Origin: Cardiobacterium sp963553325
GTDB taxonomy: Bacteria > Pseudomonadota > Gammaproteobacteria > Cardiobacteriales > Cardiobacteriaceae
Direction: 5' to 3'
Assembly (NCBI GenBank): GCA_963553325.1
Contig: CAUVOF010000067.1
Span: 1 to 13,038, forward strand
Length of the DNA stretch: 13,038 nt
The notes beneath the pieces were generated by a model. The model saw only the letters and a program-made list of their open reading frames with translations, ran no database searches and was not told the DNA's origin. Position numbers and translations under genes: made by a program. This document shows, one piece after another, positions 1 through 6,062 of the stretch (position 1 is the first letter of the stretch; the number at the start of each line of letters is the position of its first letter).

Positions 1-18
1 TGAATTGTAAACAGCCCC
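1..18. mobile_element. End of a truncated MITE/IS-like element
   Basis: The first 18 bases end in the same terminal sequence as the right end of the neighbouring element (AATTGTAAACAGCCCC), followed by TA. They look like the right end of a second copy whose body lies before the window. The two copies sit back to back and share one TA at 19-20 within a CTAG. No transposase is visible. Confidence 0.6.
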
Positions 19-20
19 TA

Positions 21-132
21 GGGCGTGTTGACAATTCATTGTGAATGCCGTCGCTGCGCGATTTTTTCACACCCCCACCCCGACCCGCCCCCGCTTCGCA
101 GCGGGCGAGGGTATTCAATTGTCAACAGCCCC
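21..132. mobile_element. 112-bp MITE-like element with TA target duplication
   Basis: The left end reads GGGCGTGTTGACAATTC. The right end, reverse-complemented, reads GGGGCTGTTGACAATTG. The element is flanked by TA at 19-20 and 133-134. Inside is a C-rich stretch with a small palindrome (about 71-112). It has no coding capacity, so it would need a transposase in trans. The ends and the CTAG/TA target resemble IS5-superfamily elements, but that family assignment is inference. A larger relative with the same two end types lies at 5755-6062. The insertion separates the downstream SnoaL-like gene from its start. Confidence 0.7.
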
Positions 133-476
133 TACGAACTCGCCTTCAACCAGCACAAGCTGGATGAGGCGGTCGCAAAATACGTCGCAGAACCCTATAC
201 CAGCACAATCCGGGTGTTGCCGACGGCGGCAAGGCGTTCATCGATTCGTTTGCGCCGTATCTCAAGGAACATCCGCAATCGCGCGCCACCATCAAGCGCG
301 TCATCGCCGAGGGAGATTTGGTGGTCGTCCATGTGCACAGCCAAAGCGCGCCGGATGACCGCGGCGAGGCGGTGATGGATATTTTCCGCCTCGATGCCGA
401 CGGCAAAATCGTCGAACACTGGGACGTCGCCCAAGCCATCCCAGAGCAGACGGTAAGCGGCCACGAGATGTTCTAA
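133..476 (+). pseudogene. SnoaL-like / NTF2-fold protein, 5' cut off and frameshifted
   Basis: The translation resembles predicted SnoaL-like polyketide-cyclase/aldol-condensation-type proteins (NTF2 fold). From 133 the frame reads YELAFNQHKLDEAVAKYV and then loses the family sequence after 198. The family sequence resumes one frame over at 201 with QHNPGVADGGKAFIDSF and continues to EHWDVAQ and a TAA stop at 474-476. A single missing C in the run at 200-201 would restore one continuous frame, so this is a one-base deletion or a sequencing error. The first roughly 15 to 20 codons are missing because the 112-bp element abuts the reading frame; they may lie upstream of the window start. The substrate is unknown. 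The two lesions together make a functional protein unlikely. Confidence 0.72.
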
Positions 477-478
477 AA

Positions 479-513
479 CAGAAAAATCCCGCTGCAAGGC
501 GGGATTTTTTCTG
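479..513. terminator. Bidirectional intrinsic terminator
   Basis: CAGAAAAATCCCGC (479-492) pairs with GCGGGATTTTTTCTG (499-513) around a short loop. It has an A-run on the left and a T-run on the right, so it works as a Rho-independent terminator on both strands. It closes the SnoaL-like pseudogene (stop at 476) and, on the minus strand, cas3 (stop at 528). Ending transcription 14 bases after cas3 argues against further cas genes in the same transcript. Confidence 0.85.
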
Positions 514-527
514 TCTGCAACCAGCCG

Positions 528-2753
528 TTACAGCACCGATTGTTCTGCCGCGAGAAATGCGCTGTTTTCCCAACTTAGCCCGGCGACGGGGTCGTAGAGC
601 GTGGTGCCGGCAATGAGCGCGTAGAACTGGTTGCCGAAGTGTTTGTCGTTGATGACTTCGACCAGCCCTGCTTTGAGCAGCTCGCGCAGCGCGTTTTCCG
701 GCACTTGCACGGTGTAGCGCTGCAGTTTGCGCAAGAGGCTGCCGAGGTGGTTGGCGTGCGCGAGGGCGTTGATGAGCGCGGCGGCTTTTTTGTCGTAGGG
801 CACGAGCAGCGGCAGCATGTGGTTGCTTTCGATGACGCGGAATTTTTCGGCGATGGTCTGGAAGGGGAAATCGCTGCCGGCGTTTTTCAGTTTTTCCAGG
901 ATGCGGTGTTTGTCGAGCTCGCTGATGTTATAGACGCGCGCGAAGTAGGCGGTCATCGCCTCTGGCGCGAGCAGGTCGCCCTCGTTGCGCAGGGTTTCGC
1001 GCATACAGGCGGCGTAGGCGGCGAGTTCTGGCGGCGCTTTCCACTCTTCTTCCGGATGGAAAATCAGCACTTCGCTCTCTTCTGCCGCCCATTGGTTTTC
1101 GCGGTTGCAGCGCCCGGCGGCTTGCGCGATGGAATCTGCCCCCGCTTCCGCCCGCATCAGGCGCGGGAAACTGACATCTACCCCCGCTTCTATCAGTGAG
1201 GTGGCAATCAGCCGGCAGGGTTCGCCCGCGGCGAGGCGGGCGCGCACGGTTGCCAGCACCTGGCTGCGGTGTTCGGCGCACATCAGCGTGGTGAGGTGGT
1301 AGGTGCCTTCCAAATGTTTGCCGCTGTCGTAGAGGCTGCGCGCGTGGCGGCGGTTATTGACGATGATGAGTAGTTGCGGGTGCGCTGTGAGCTGTTCGAG
1401 TAATTCGGCGTCGCTTTGGTTACCGATGTGTCTCACTGTGGTGCGGCGCAGGGCGGCGTAGAGGCGCGCCGGGTCGGGGGCGATTTCGCGCAGGTCGTCG
1501 AAGCCGCCGTAGAAACCGTGTGCGCTGCCGATGGCGGGCTGGGTCGCGGTGCACATGACGACGCTGCAGCGGTAGTTGCGCGCCAGTTCGTCGATTGCCG
1601 CCATGATTGGGCGCAGCAGGTGCAGCGGCAGCATTTGCGCTTCGTCGAGGATGATGACGCTGCCCGCGATGTTGTGCAGTTTGCGGCAGCGCGCCGAGCG
1701 GTCGGCAAAGAGGCTTTCAAAGAATTGGACGGCGGTGGTGATGACGATGGGCGCGTCCCAGTTTTCGCTGGCGTGGCGCAGTTTGTCGCGGGTGTCGCGG
1801 TCTTGCAGTTTGCGGTCATCGAAGGTGCTGTGATGTTCCAATACCGCCGCTTCGCCGAGCGCGCCGAAGGCGTGGCGGAAGGCGGCGGCGTTCTGCTCAA
1901 TGATGCTGGTAAAGGGGATGACGTAGATGATGCGGCGCTGTCCGTGCCGGCGCGCGTGTTCGAGGGCGAATGCCATCGAGGTGTAGGTTTTGCCGCCGCC
2001 GGTCGGCACGGTCAGGGTAAAGAGGCCGGGCGGTAGCGCCGCTTGTTGTTGTGCGTGGTCGAGGATGTCGTTGCGTAGCTGGTTCAGTTCGGCTTGTCCG
2101 CCTGCGCTTGTGGCGGCTTTGCCGCGGATTTGTTGTAAGTGCTGCTTGAATACCTGTTGCAGCTCGCCCAAGGCGGGGTAGTTGTCGCGTGCGATGGGTT
2201 CGCCGTCGAGTTTGGCGTAGAAGGCTTCGGTGTCGAGGTAGTCGGCATCGACCAGGCAGGAGTAGAGCATACGGGTGAAGAAGGCTTGCATGAAGCCGGG
2301 GTATTTGGGATTGGGTTTGAGCGCGGGTAGGGCGATTTTTTCCGGTAGCCGCAGTTCTGCTTGCCAGACGGGGTTGAGCGCGGGGATGTCGGCGGCGAGG
2401 CGTTCTTTCAGGGTGCTGCGGTTGTTGCCTTCGCCGCTGCCGTTGGCGAGCCCGGCGTGGTGGCCGGCGATGCAGTACGCCATCAGTTTGCCGGTCATGC
2501 CCCAGCGGGCGGCGGCTTCTTTGGCGCCGGCGGTGGCGTGATCGACGCGCTTGCCGCCGCGCAGGCGGGCTTGGAAGGGGTCGCTGTATTTGCCGAGGTC
2601 GTGCAGCAGGCCGCTGTAGCGGGCGATTTCGGCGGCGCCAAAGGGTTCGGCGAATTGGGCGGCCAGGGCGGCGACGTTTTCGGCGTGGCTTTTTAGGGTT
2701 TGCCAGTGGCTTTCGCCGCAGTTTTCCGCGGAATGGGCGTAGTAGGTGGGCAT
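528..2753 (-). CDS. cas3: CRISPR-associated nuclease/helicase Cas3, no adjacent cas genes
   Basis: This 741-residue protein has the HD-nuclease-then-helicase order of type I Cas3. Known Cas3 enzymes are recruited by Cascade, unwind DNA 3'-5' and degrade it. HD-domain residues are visible: H23, H51-D52 with K55 (HDLGK), H72 and H98-H99. The superfamily 2 helicase core follows: Walker A PTGGGKT at about 250-256, DEAQ at about 370-373, TATQ at about 402-405, then an IEAGVDVSFP stretch and an AQAAGRCNREN motif VI-like stretch. The length and the DEAQMLPLHLL segment suit the I-C or I-E branch, but subtype is inference. The ATG lies 12 bases after the stop of an upstream lipoprotein gene, so the two are probably cotranscribed. 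A terminator follows at once. No cas5, cas7, cas8, cas1 or cas2 gene and no array is in view, so this is an orphan or a detached part of a system lying elsewhere. Confidence 0.93.
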   Translation of the reverse strand: MPTYYAHSAENCGESHWQTLKSHAENVAALAAQFAEPFGAAEIARYSGLLHDLGKYSDPFQARLRGGKRVDHATAGAKEAAARWGMTGKLMAYCIAGHHAGLANGSGEGNNRSTLKERLAADIPALNPVWQAELRLPEKIALPALKPNPKYPGFMQAFFTRMLYSCLVDADYLDTEAFYAKLDGEPIARDNYPALGELQQVFKQHLQQIRGKAATSAGGQAELNQLRNDILDHAQQQAALPPGLFTLTVPTGGGKTYTSMAFALEHARRHGQRRIIYVIPFTSIIEQNAAAFRHAFGALGEAAVLEHHSTFDDRKLQDRDTRDKLRHASENWDAPIVITTAVQFFESLFADRSARCRKLHNIAGSVIILDEAQMLPLHLLRPIMAAIDELARNYRCSVVMCTATQPAIGSAHGFYGGFDDLREIAPDPARLYAALRRTTVRHIGNQSDAELLEQLTAHPQLLIIVNNRRHARSLYDSGKHLEGTYHLTTLMCAEHRSQVLATVRARLAAGEPCRLIATSLIEAGVDVSFPRLMRAEAGADSIAQAAGRCNRENQWAAEESEVLIFHPEEEWKAPPELAAYAACMRETLRNEGDLLAPEAMTAYFARVYNISELDKHRILEKLKNAGSDFPFQTIAEKFRVIESNHMLPLLVPYDKKAAALINALAHANHLGSLLRKLQRYTVQVPENALRELLKAGLVEVINDKHFGNQFYALIAGTTLYDPVAGLSWENSAFLAAEQSVL

Positions 2754-2765
2754 GCGGGTTTCCGG

Positions 2766-3272
2766 TTATTTGGCGGGGCTTTCAAAGATTTGCAGGCTGT
2801 ATTGGCAGCTTGGCGCGCGGCACGATGCCATGATGACGCTGGCGCGGTGTTTGCCGCTTTGTGTCGGCGTGTAGCGCAAGACGGGCGCCGGGGTGTCGCC
2901 GCTGGTGTCGGCGGCAAGCGTTTGGCTCAGGTTGGCGCTGTGGGTGAGGGCGAGGTCAAGGTCGAAGCAGCTGTCGGTGCAGTTGGCAAAGAGGGTGTAG
3001 GGTTTGCCGGCGTCCAGCTCGATTTCGACGTCTGCTTGTTCGCCGGGGCGCAGTTCGCTGATGATGGTTTTGTGCGATTGTTTGCTGTGCGGGTTTTCGG
3101 CTTTCATTCGCGCGCTGTTCGCTTTCATTTTTTGGTAGAGCTGCGCCAGTTTGGGGTCGTCCGGGATGCGTTCTTCGACCGGGGCTTCTTCTTTGGGTTT
3201 CAAGAAGTCGAGGTTGAAGGTCTGGCAGGCAGCGAGGTTGAGGCTGATGAGGATGAGGGCGAGGGGTTTCAT
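2766..3272 (-). CDS. Small lipoprotein with PPC-like beta domain
   Basis: The 168-residue protein starts MKPLALILISLNLAAC, a signal peptide ending in a lipobox with lipidation Cys at 16. It should therefore be tethered to a membrane on the periplasmic side. Residues 17-75 are charged and probably flexible. Residues about 78-165 look like a bacterial pre-peptidase C-terminal (PPC) type beta-sandwich: a GKPYTLFANC strand, FDLDLAL, then TPTQSGKHRASVIM. Four cysteines (C98, C102, C151, C156) could form two disulfides. The domain call rests on recognising the pattern, not on a search. The start has a reasonable ribosome site (AAGGAAC). The gene ends 12 bases before cas3 and is probably the first gene of a two-gene operon with it. 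Function is unknown. Confidence 0.75.
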   Translation of the reverse strand: MKPLALILISLNLAACQTFNLDFLKPKEEAPVEERIPDDPKLAQLYQKMKANSARMKAENPHSKQSHKTIISELRPGEQADVEIELDAGKPYTLFANCTDSCFDLDLALTHSANLSQTLAADTSGDTPAPVLRYTPTQSGKHRASVIMASCRAPSCQYSLQIFESPAK

Positions 3273-3345
3273 GGTTGGCGTTCCTTGCGGTTGGTGTGGT
3301 TCGAGCGGGGTGAGGATGCCGCATTTGTGTTTTTTTCACGATTGC

Positions 3346-3405
3346 TACCCCCACCCCATCCCTCCCCCGCTGCGGGCTTCGCCCTGCGAGGGAGGGGGTT
3401 TTTTT
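3346..3405. repeat. C-rich extragenic palindrome (CCCTCCCCC family)
   Basis: A C-rich leader (3346-3359) is followed by CCCTCCCCCGC and its partner GCGAGGGAGGG (3360-3396), then seven Ts on the plus strand (3399-3405). Nearly the same palindrome is at 6002-6038. It lies between pflA and the lipoprotein gene. Both neighbours are on the minus strand, where the hairpin is not followed by a U-run, so it is not an ordinary terminator for pflA. Confidence 0.7.
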
Positions 3406-4147
3406 AGTACATGACTTCTTTGCCGTAGCTTTGCAGGATGTCGGCGATGTGGGCGACGGTTTCTTTCGGCGGCGGGTGCACGCCTTCGAGTTGGTAAGTG
3501 TCGCCGCACAGCGCCCATTTGTGCGCGCCGAGTTCGTGGTAGGGCAGCAGTTCGACTGTTTCGATGTTGTCCATCGGCGCGATGTACTGGCCGAGGCGGT
3601 GGGCGGAATCGTCATCGTCGCTGTAGCCGGGGACGATGACGTAGCGGATGCGGGTCAGTTGCTGGCGCGCTTGCAGGTGTTCGGCGAATTTCAGGGTGAA
3701 ATGGTTGGATACGCCGACGAGTTTTTTGTGGATGGTGTCGTTGAGTTGTTTGAGGTCGAGCATGACCAGGTCGGTGTGGTCGAGCAGGTCTTCGAGGTTT
3801 TGGTCGTAGCGGCGGGCGTAGCCGTTGGTATCGAGGCAGGTGTGGATGCCGTAAGCCTTGCAGGCGACGAACCAGTCGCGGATGAATTCGGGCTGAAGTA
3901 GCGCTTCGCCGCCGCTTGCGGTAACGCCGCCGCCGGTCGCCTTGAGGTAGTGGCGGTACTGGATGACTTGCTGCATCAGCTCATCGACGGTCATTTTGCG
4001 CGATTTGTCGGTTTCCATGTCCCAGGTGTCGCGGTTGTGGCAGTAGAGGCAGCGCATCATGCAGCCCTGGGTGAAGACGACGAAACGCAGGCCAGGGCCA
4101 TCAACGGTGCCGCAGGTTTCGATAGAGTGGATGATGCCGTAGCGCAT
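3404..4147 (-). CDS. pflA: Pyruvate formate-lyase-activating enzyme
   Basis: This is a 247-residue radical SAM enzyme, essentially the length of E. coli PflA (about 246). It installs the glycyl radical on pyruvate formate-lyase under anaerobic conditions, using S-adenosylmethionine and a [4Fe-4S] cluster. The cluster motif is C29-MMR-C33-LY-C36-HN. Other family signatures are IHSIETCGTVDGPGLRFVVF at residues 7-26, GGGVTASGGEALLQPEF and DTNGYA. The substrate enzyme PflB is not encoded in the window. The start follows the family N-terminus, although the ribosome binding site is weak. It lies downstream of another radical SAM gene on the same strand, separated by a palindromic element. Its product route connects to ackA-pta at 8.2-11.5 kb. 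Confidence 0.95.
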   Translation of the reverse strand: MRYGIIHSIETCGTVDGPGLRFVVFTQGCMMRCLYCHNRDTWDMETDKSRKMTVDELMQQVIQYRHYLKATGGGVTASGGEALLQPEFIRDWFVACKAYGIHTCLDTNGYARRYDQNLEDLLDHTDLVMLDLKQLNDTIHKKLVGVSNHFTLKFAEHLQARQQLTRIRYVIVPGYSDDDDSAHRLGQYIAPMDNIETVELLPYHELGAHKWALCGDTYQLEGVHPPPKETVAHIADILQSYGKEVMY

Positions 4148-4178
4148 GATATGTTTGTCCGAAGGGTAGGGGCAATTT

Positions 4179-4285
4179 TATAGCCATCCGCCGAAAGCTT
4201 CATACTGTGTTGCGTCGCTTCGCCGTACAAATGCGTACTGCCTTCAGCGACGCGCCTTGTCTGAAACTTTCGGTGTATCGCTATT
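4179..4285. repeat. Palindromic MITE-like element with TATAGC ends
   Basis: The left end reads TATAGCCATCCGCCGAAAG. The right end, reverse-complemented, reads AATAGCGATACACCGAAAG. The interior is also self-complementary (GCGTCGCT near 4212 against AGCGACGC near 4247), so the whole roughly 107 bp could fold into one long hairpin. It sits between the lysine-aminomutase-like gene and pflA. A related end recurs at 12934 inside another gene. Read on the minus strand, its pflA-proximal end gives TATAAAAT, which could act as an outward -10 box. That is speculative because no good -35 is present. Confidence 0.65.
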
Positions 4286-4322
4286 ACTGGTTTTGCCGGG
4301 ACGGGCTGCGGACTTTTCAGCC

Positions 4323-5303
4323 CTAATAGATACCGCTCTGCCGCAGCATCGCTTCTTGTGCGGCGGTGAGTTCGCCCACCGGGATTTTGCCGTCGCCGCC
4401 GGGGATTTCGACGATATAGGTCGGCATGGCGATGCCGGAGAGGCGGCGGCGCAACGCGGCGACGATGGCACGCCCTTCGTCGAGCGAGACGCGGTAGTGG
4501 CCGGTGCCACGCGCGAGGTCGAGATGGTGCAGGTAGTAGGGCTTGACGCCGCAGTCGAGCAGGTCGTTCATCAGCTTAGCGAGTGTTGCCGCGTCGGCGT
4601 TCACCCCTTTGAGCAGCACGGTTTGTGAGTAGAGCATCGCGCCACGGGCACGCAGGCGGTGCAGGGCGGCGCGCGCGTTCGCGGTCAGTTCGGCGCTGTG
4701 GTTCGTGTGGATGACAACGTGCAGGCTTTGCGGTAGCGCAGTGAGAAGGTCGAGCAGGGCGTCGTCGATGCGCGCCGGTTGGACGACGGGGATGCGGCTG
4801 TGGATGCGCAGGCGGCGGATGTGCGGCAGTTCGCGCAGGGCGGCGAGGTTTTGTTGCAGTTTTTTGTTGGAAAGGGTGAGCGGGTCGCCGCCGCTCAGGA
4901 TGACTTCTTCGACTTCGTGGTGTGCGGCGAGGTAGGCGGCAACGTCGGCGATTTCGTGCTGGCGCAGCGCCCGGCCGCGACGGCCGATGTGCTCTTTGCG
5001 AAAGCAGAAGCGGCAGTACACGGCGCAGACCGGCGAGATTTTCCACAGGACGCGGTTCGGGTAGCGGTGTACCAGCGAGGGCAGCGGTGAATGCGGCGCG
5101 TCGCCGATGGGGTCGGAGAGTTCGCTGGTGGCAACGTCGAGTTCGCGCGCGTCGGGGATGAATTGTGCGGCGATGGGGTCGCCGGGTGCGTCGTGCATCG
5201 CGGCGGCCATTTCGTCGGTCAGCGCGTATTGGTATTCGGCGAGCAGGCGGTGCAGGGTGGCAGGGGTGATGTTGGCGCGCCGTGCGAGTTCTTCGGGGGT
5301 CAT
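4323..5303 (-). CDS. KamA-family radical SAM protein (lysine-2,3-aminomutase-like)
   Basis: A 326-residue radical SAM and PLP enzyme of the lysine 2,3-aminomutase / EpmB family. The family moves the alpha-amino group of lysine to the beta carbon. EpmB does so to make the (R)-beta-lysine added to elongation factor P. The cluster motif is C93-AVY-C97-RF-C100. SGGDPLTLSNKKL, a DLARGTGHYRV segment and the PLP-lysine motif PGGDGKIP (K306) follow. The GTGHYR and PGGDGK patterns look more like KamA-type proteins than E. coli EpmB, and the length is shorter than clostridial KamA (about 416). The start at 5303 was chosen because family similarity begins at MTPEELARR; the open frame continues to 5486 but without any family-like sequence. 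No efp or epmA gene is nearby. KamA-like enzyme versus EpmB is unresolved. Confidence 0.85.
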   Translation of the reverse strand: MTPEELARRANITPATLHRLLAEYQYALTDEMAAAMHDAPGDPIAAQFIPDARELDVATSELSDPIGDAPHSPLPSLVHRYPNRVLWKISPVCAVYCRFCFRKEHIGRRGRALRQHEIADVAAYLAAHHEVEEVILSGGDPLTLSNKKLQQNLAALRELPHIRRLRIHSRIPVVQPARIDDALLDLLTALPQSLHVVIHTNHSAELTANARAALHRLRARGAMLYSQTVLLKGVNADAATLAKLMNDLLDCGVKPYYLHHLDLARGTGHYRVSLDEGRAIVAALRRRLSGIAMPTYIVEIPGGDGKIPVGELTAAQEAMLRQSGIY

Positions 5304-5504
5304 AGCGGTGGGGTTTTGTGTGTAGGGACGAGCGGCAGGGTTGGGCGTGTCATCGTTTTGCCGGTGCTGCGTGGGGGCGAGAGTGTAGCATTTCCCGCCC
5401 GCGCGGCAGGGCGGCGTTGTGGTTATAAGCAGCGAACAAAAAGCAATTTCCCTTGCCGGGGCAGGCTGCCGACAATGGCGGCACAACCACTACCGGAGAT
5501 TTTT

Positions 5505-5651
5505 ATGCGCCGCTTTTTTGTTCATTTGTATAAACACCTGCTTTACAAACACCTGCTTTGGCATCGCCCGCCCCACAATCCGCTCGATACTTGGATTGAG
5601 AGCGAGGGGCAAATGGCAATGCTGACGCTATCATGGAAAAAAGCCCGCTAA
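5505..5651 (+). CDS. Candidate 48-residue small protein
   Basis: An ATG at 5505 is preceded by CCGGAGAT, a good ribosome binding site with about 7 bases of spacing. The ORF encodes 48 residues, starting MRRFFVHLYKHLLYKHLL and ending TLSWKKAR. The stop lies inside a strong intrinsic terminator. The peptide is basic and aromatic and holds a short internal duplication (KHLLY/KHLLW, from two near-identical 15-base units around 5533-5562). I do not recognise it. A clean start signal and an immediate terminator make it a better candidate than a chance ORF. The transcript could instead be a small RNA. It points away from the divergent aminomutase-like gene. Confidence 0.45.
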   Translation: MRRFFVHLYKHLLYKHLLWHRPPHNPLDTWIESEGQMAMLTLSWKKAR

Positions 5652-5667
5652 AGCGGGCTTCTTTTTT
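5637..5667 (+). terminator. Intrinsic terminator
   Basis: GAAAAAAGCCCGC pairs with GCGGGCTTCTTTTTT around a TAAA loop (stem 5641-5648 with 5653-5660), with an A-run before and a T-run after. It overlaps the stop codon of the small ORF at 5505. The symmetric A and T runs mean it could also work on the minus strand, where it would stop readthrough from sanA before the aminomutase-like gene. Confidence 0.82.
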
Positions 5668-5685
5668 ACTGGCGGGGTTTTGTGG

Positions 5686-5720
5686 TTTACATACGCGATA
5701 GCGGGGTTCGTGTATGTAAA
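5686..5720. repeat. 35-bp hairpin repeat, copy 1
   Basis: The left arm is TTTACATACGCGA and the right arm TCGTGTATGTAAA: 13-base arms with one mismatch and a 9-base loop. A second hairpin with the same outer arms and exactly the same length is at 12375-12409. This copy lies in the non-coding stretch between the small ORF terminator and the mobile element at 5755. It could be a repeated extragenic palindrome or a protein-binding site. Confidence 0.65.
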
Positions 5721-5754
5721 TGGCTTTTTCGGGTTGGGATTTTTGCCGCTGCTA

Positions 5755-6062
5755 GAGGCTGTTTACAATTCAACTCTACGAAGTACATACCAACAAGCAC
5801 AGACTGAACGGCAGCAAATGCTCGAAATTCAACCAATTAGTCACCTCCCCCATGGGGGACTGGAACAGCTCGCGAAGCGAGAAAGTTAGGGTGGGGGCAG
5901 CAAACGTGAAAAATCGAAATCTTATCTCGCAAGCAATATCGCCCACCCCCACCCCGGGTTCCCTTGAAAAAGGCGACTGCCTTTTTCAAGGGGAGACCCG
6001 TCCCTCCCCCGCTGCGGGCTTCGCCCTGCGGGGGAGGGGGGTGTCCAATTGTAAACACGCCC
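5755..6062. mobile_element. 308-bp MITE-like element with TA target duplication
   Basis: The left end is GAGGCTGTTTACAATTC. The right end, reverse-complemented, is GGGCGTGTTTACAATTG. TA flanks it at 5753-5754 and 6063-6064, both within CTAG. The two end types match the two ends of the 112-bp element at 21-132. The interior has no convincing gene. It holds a perfect 14-base-arm hairpin (5961-5992), a CCCTCCCCC-family palindrome (6002-6038) and a smaller G/C palindrome near 5846. Together with the hairpin at 5686 this accounts for most of the 410-bp gap between 5652 and 6061. The right edge falls in the stop codon of sanA. Confidence 0.7.
6002..6038. repeat. C-rich extragenic palindrome (CCCTCCCCC family), second copy
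   Basis: CCCTCCCCCGC and GCGGGGGAGGG form the stem around TGCGGGCTTCGCCCT, nearly identical to the copy at 3360-3396. Here it lies inside the 308-bp element, so the palindrome occurs both alone and as element cargo. Confidence 0.65.

Noticed and set aside
3346..3405. Hairpin plus seven Ts as the pflA terminator
   Set aside because: The T-run follows the hairpin on the plus strand, whereas pflA is transcribed on the minus strand.
5304..5486. N-terminal extension of the aminomutase-like protein
   Set aside because: The extra 61 residues have no family similarity, and conserved sequence starts at the ATG at 5303.
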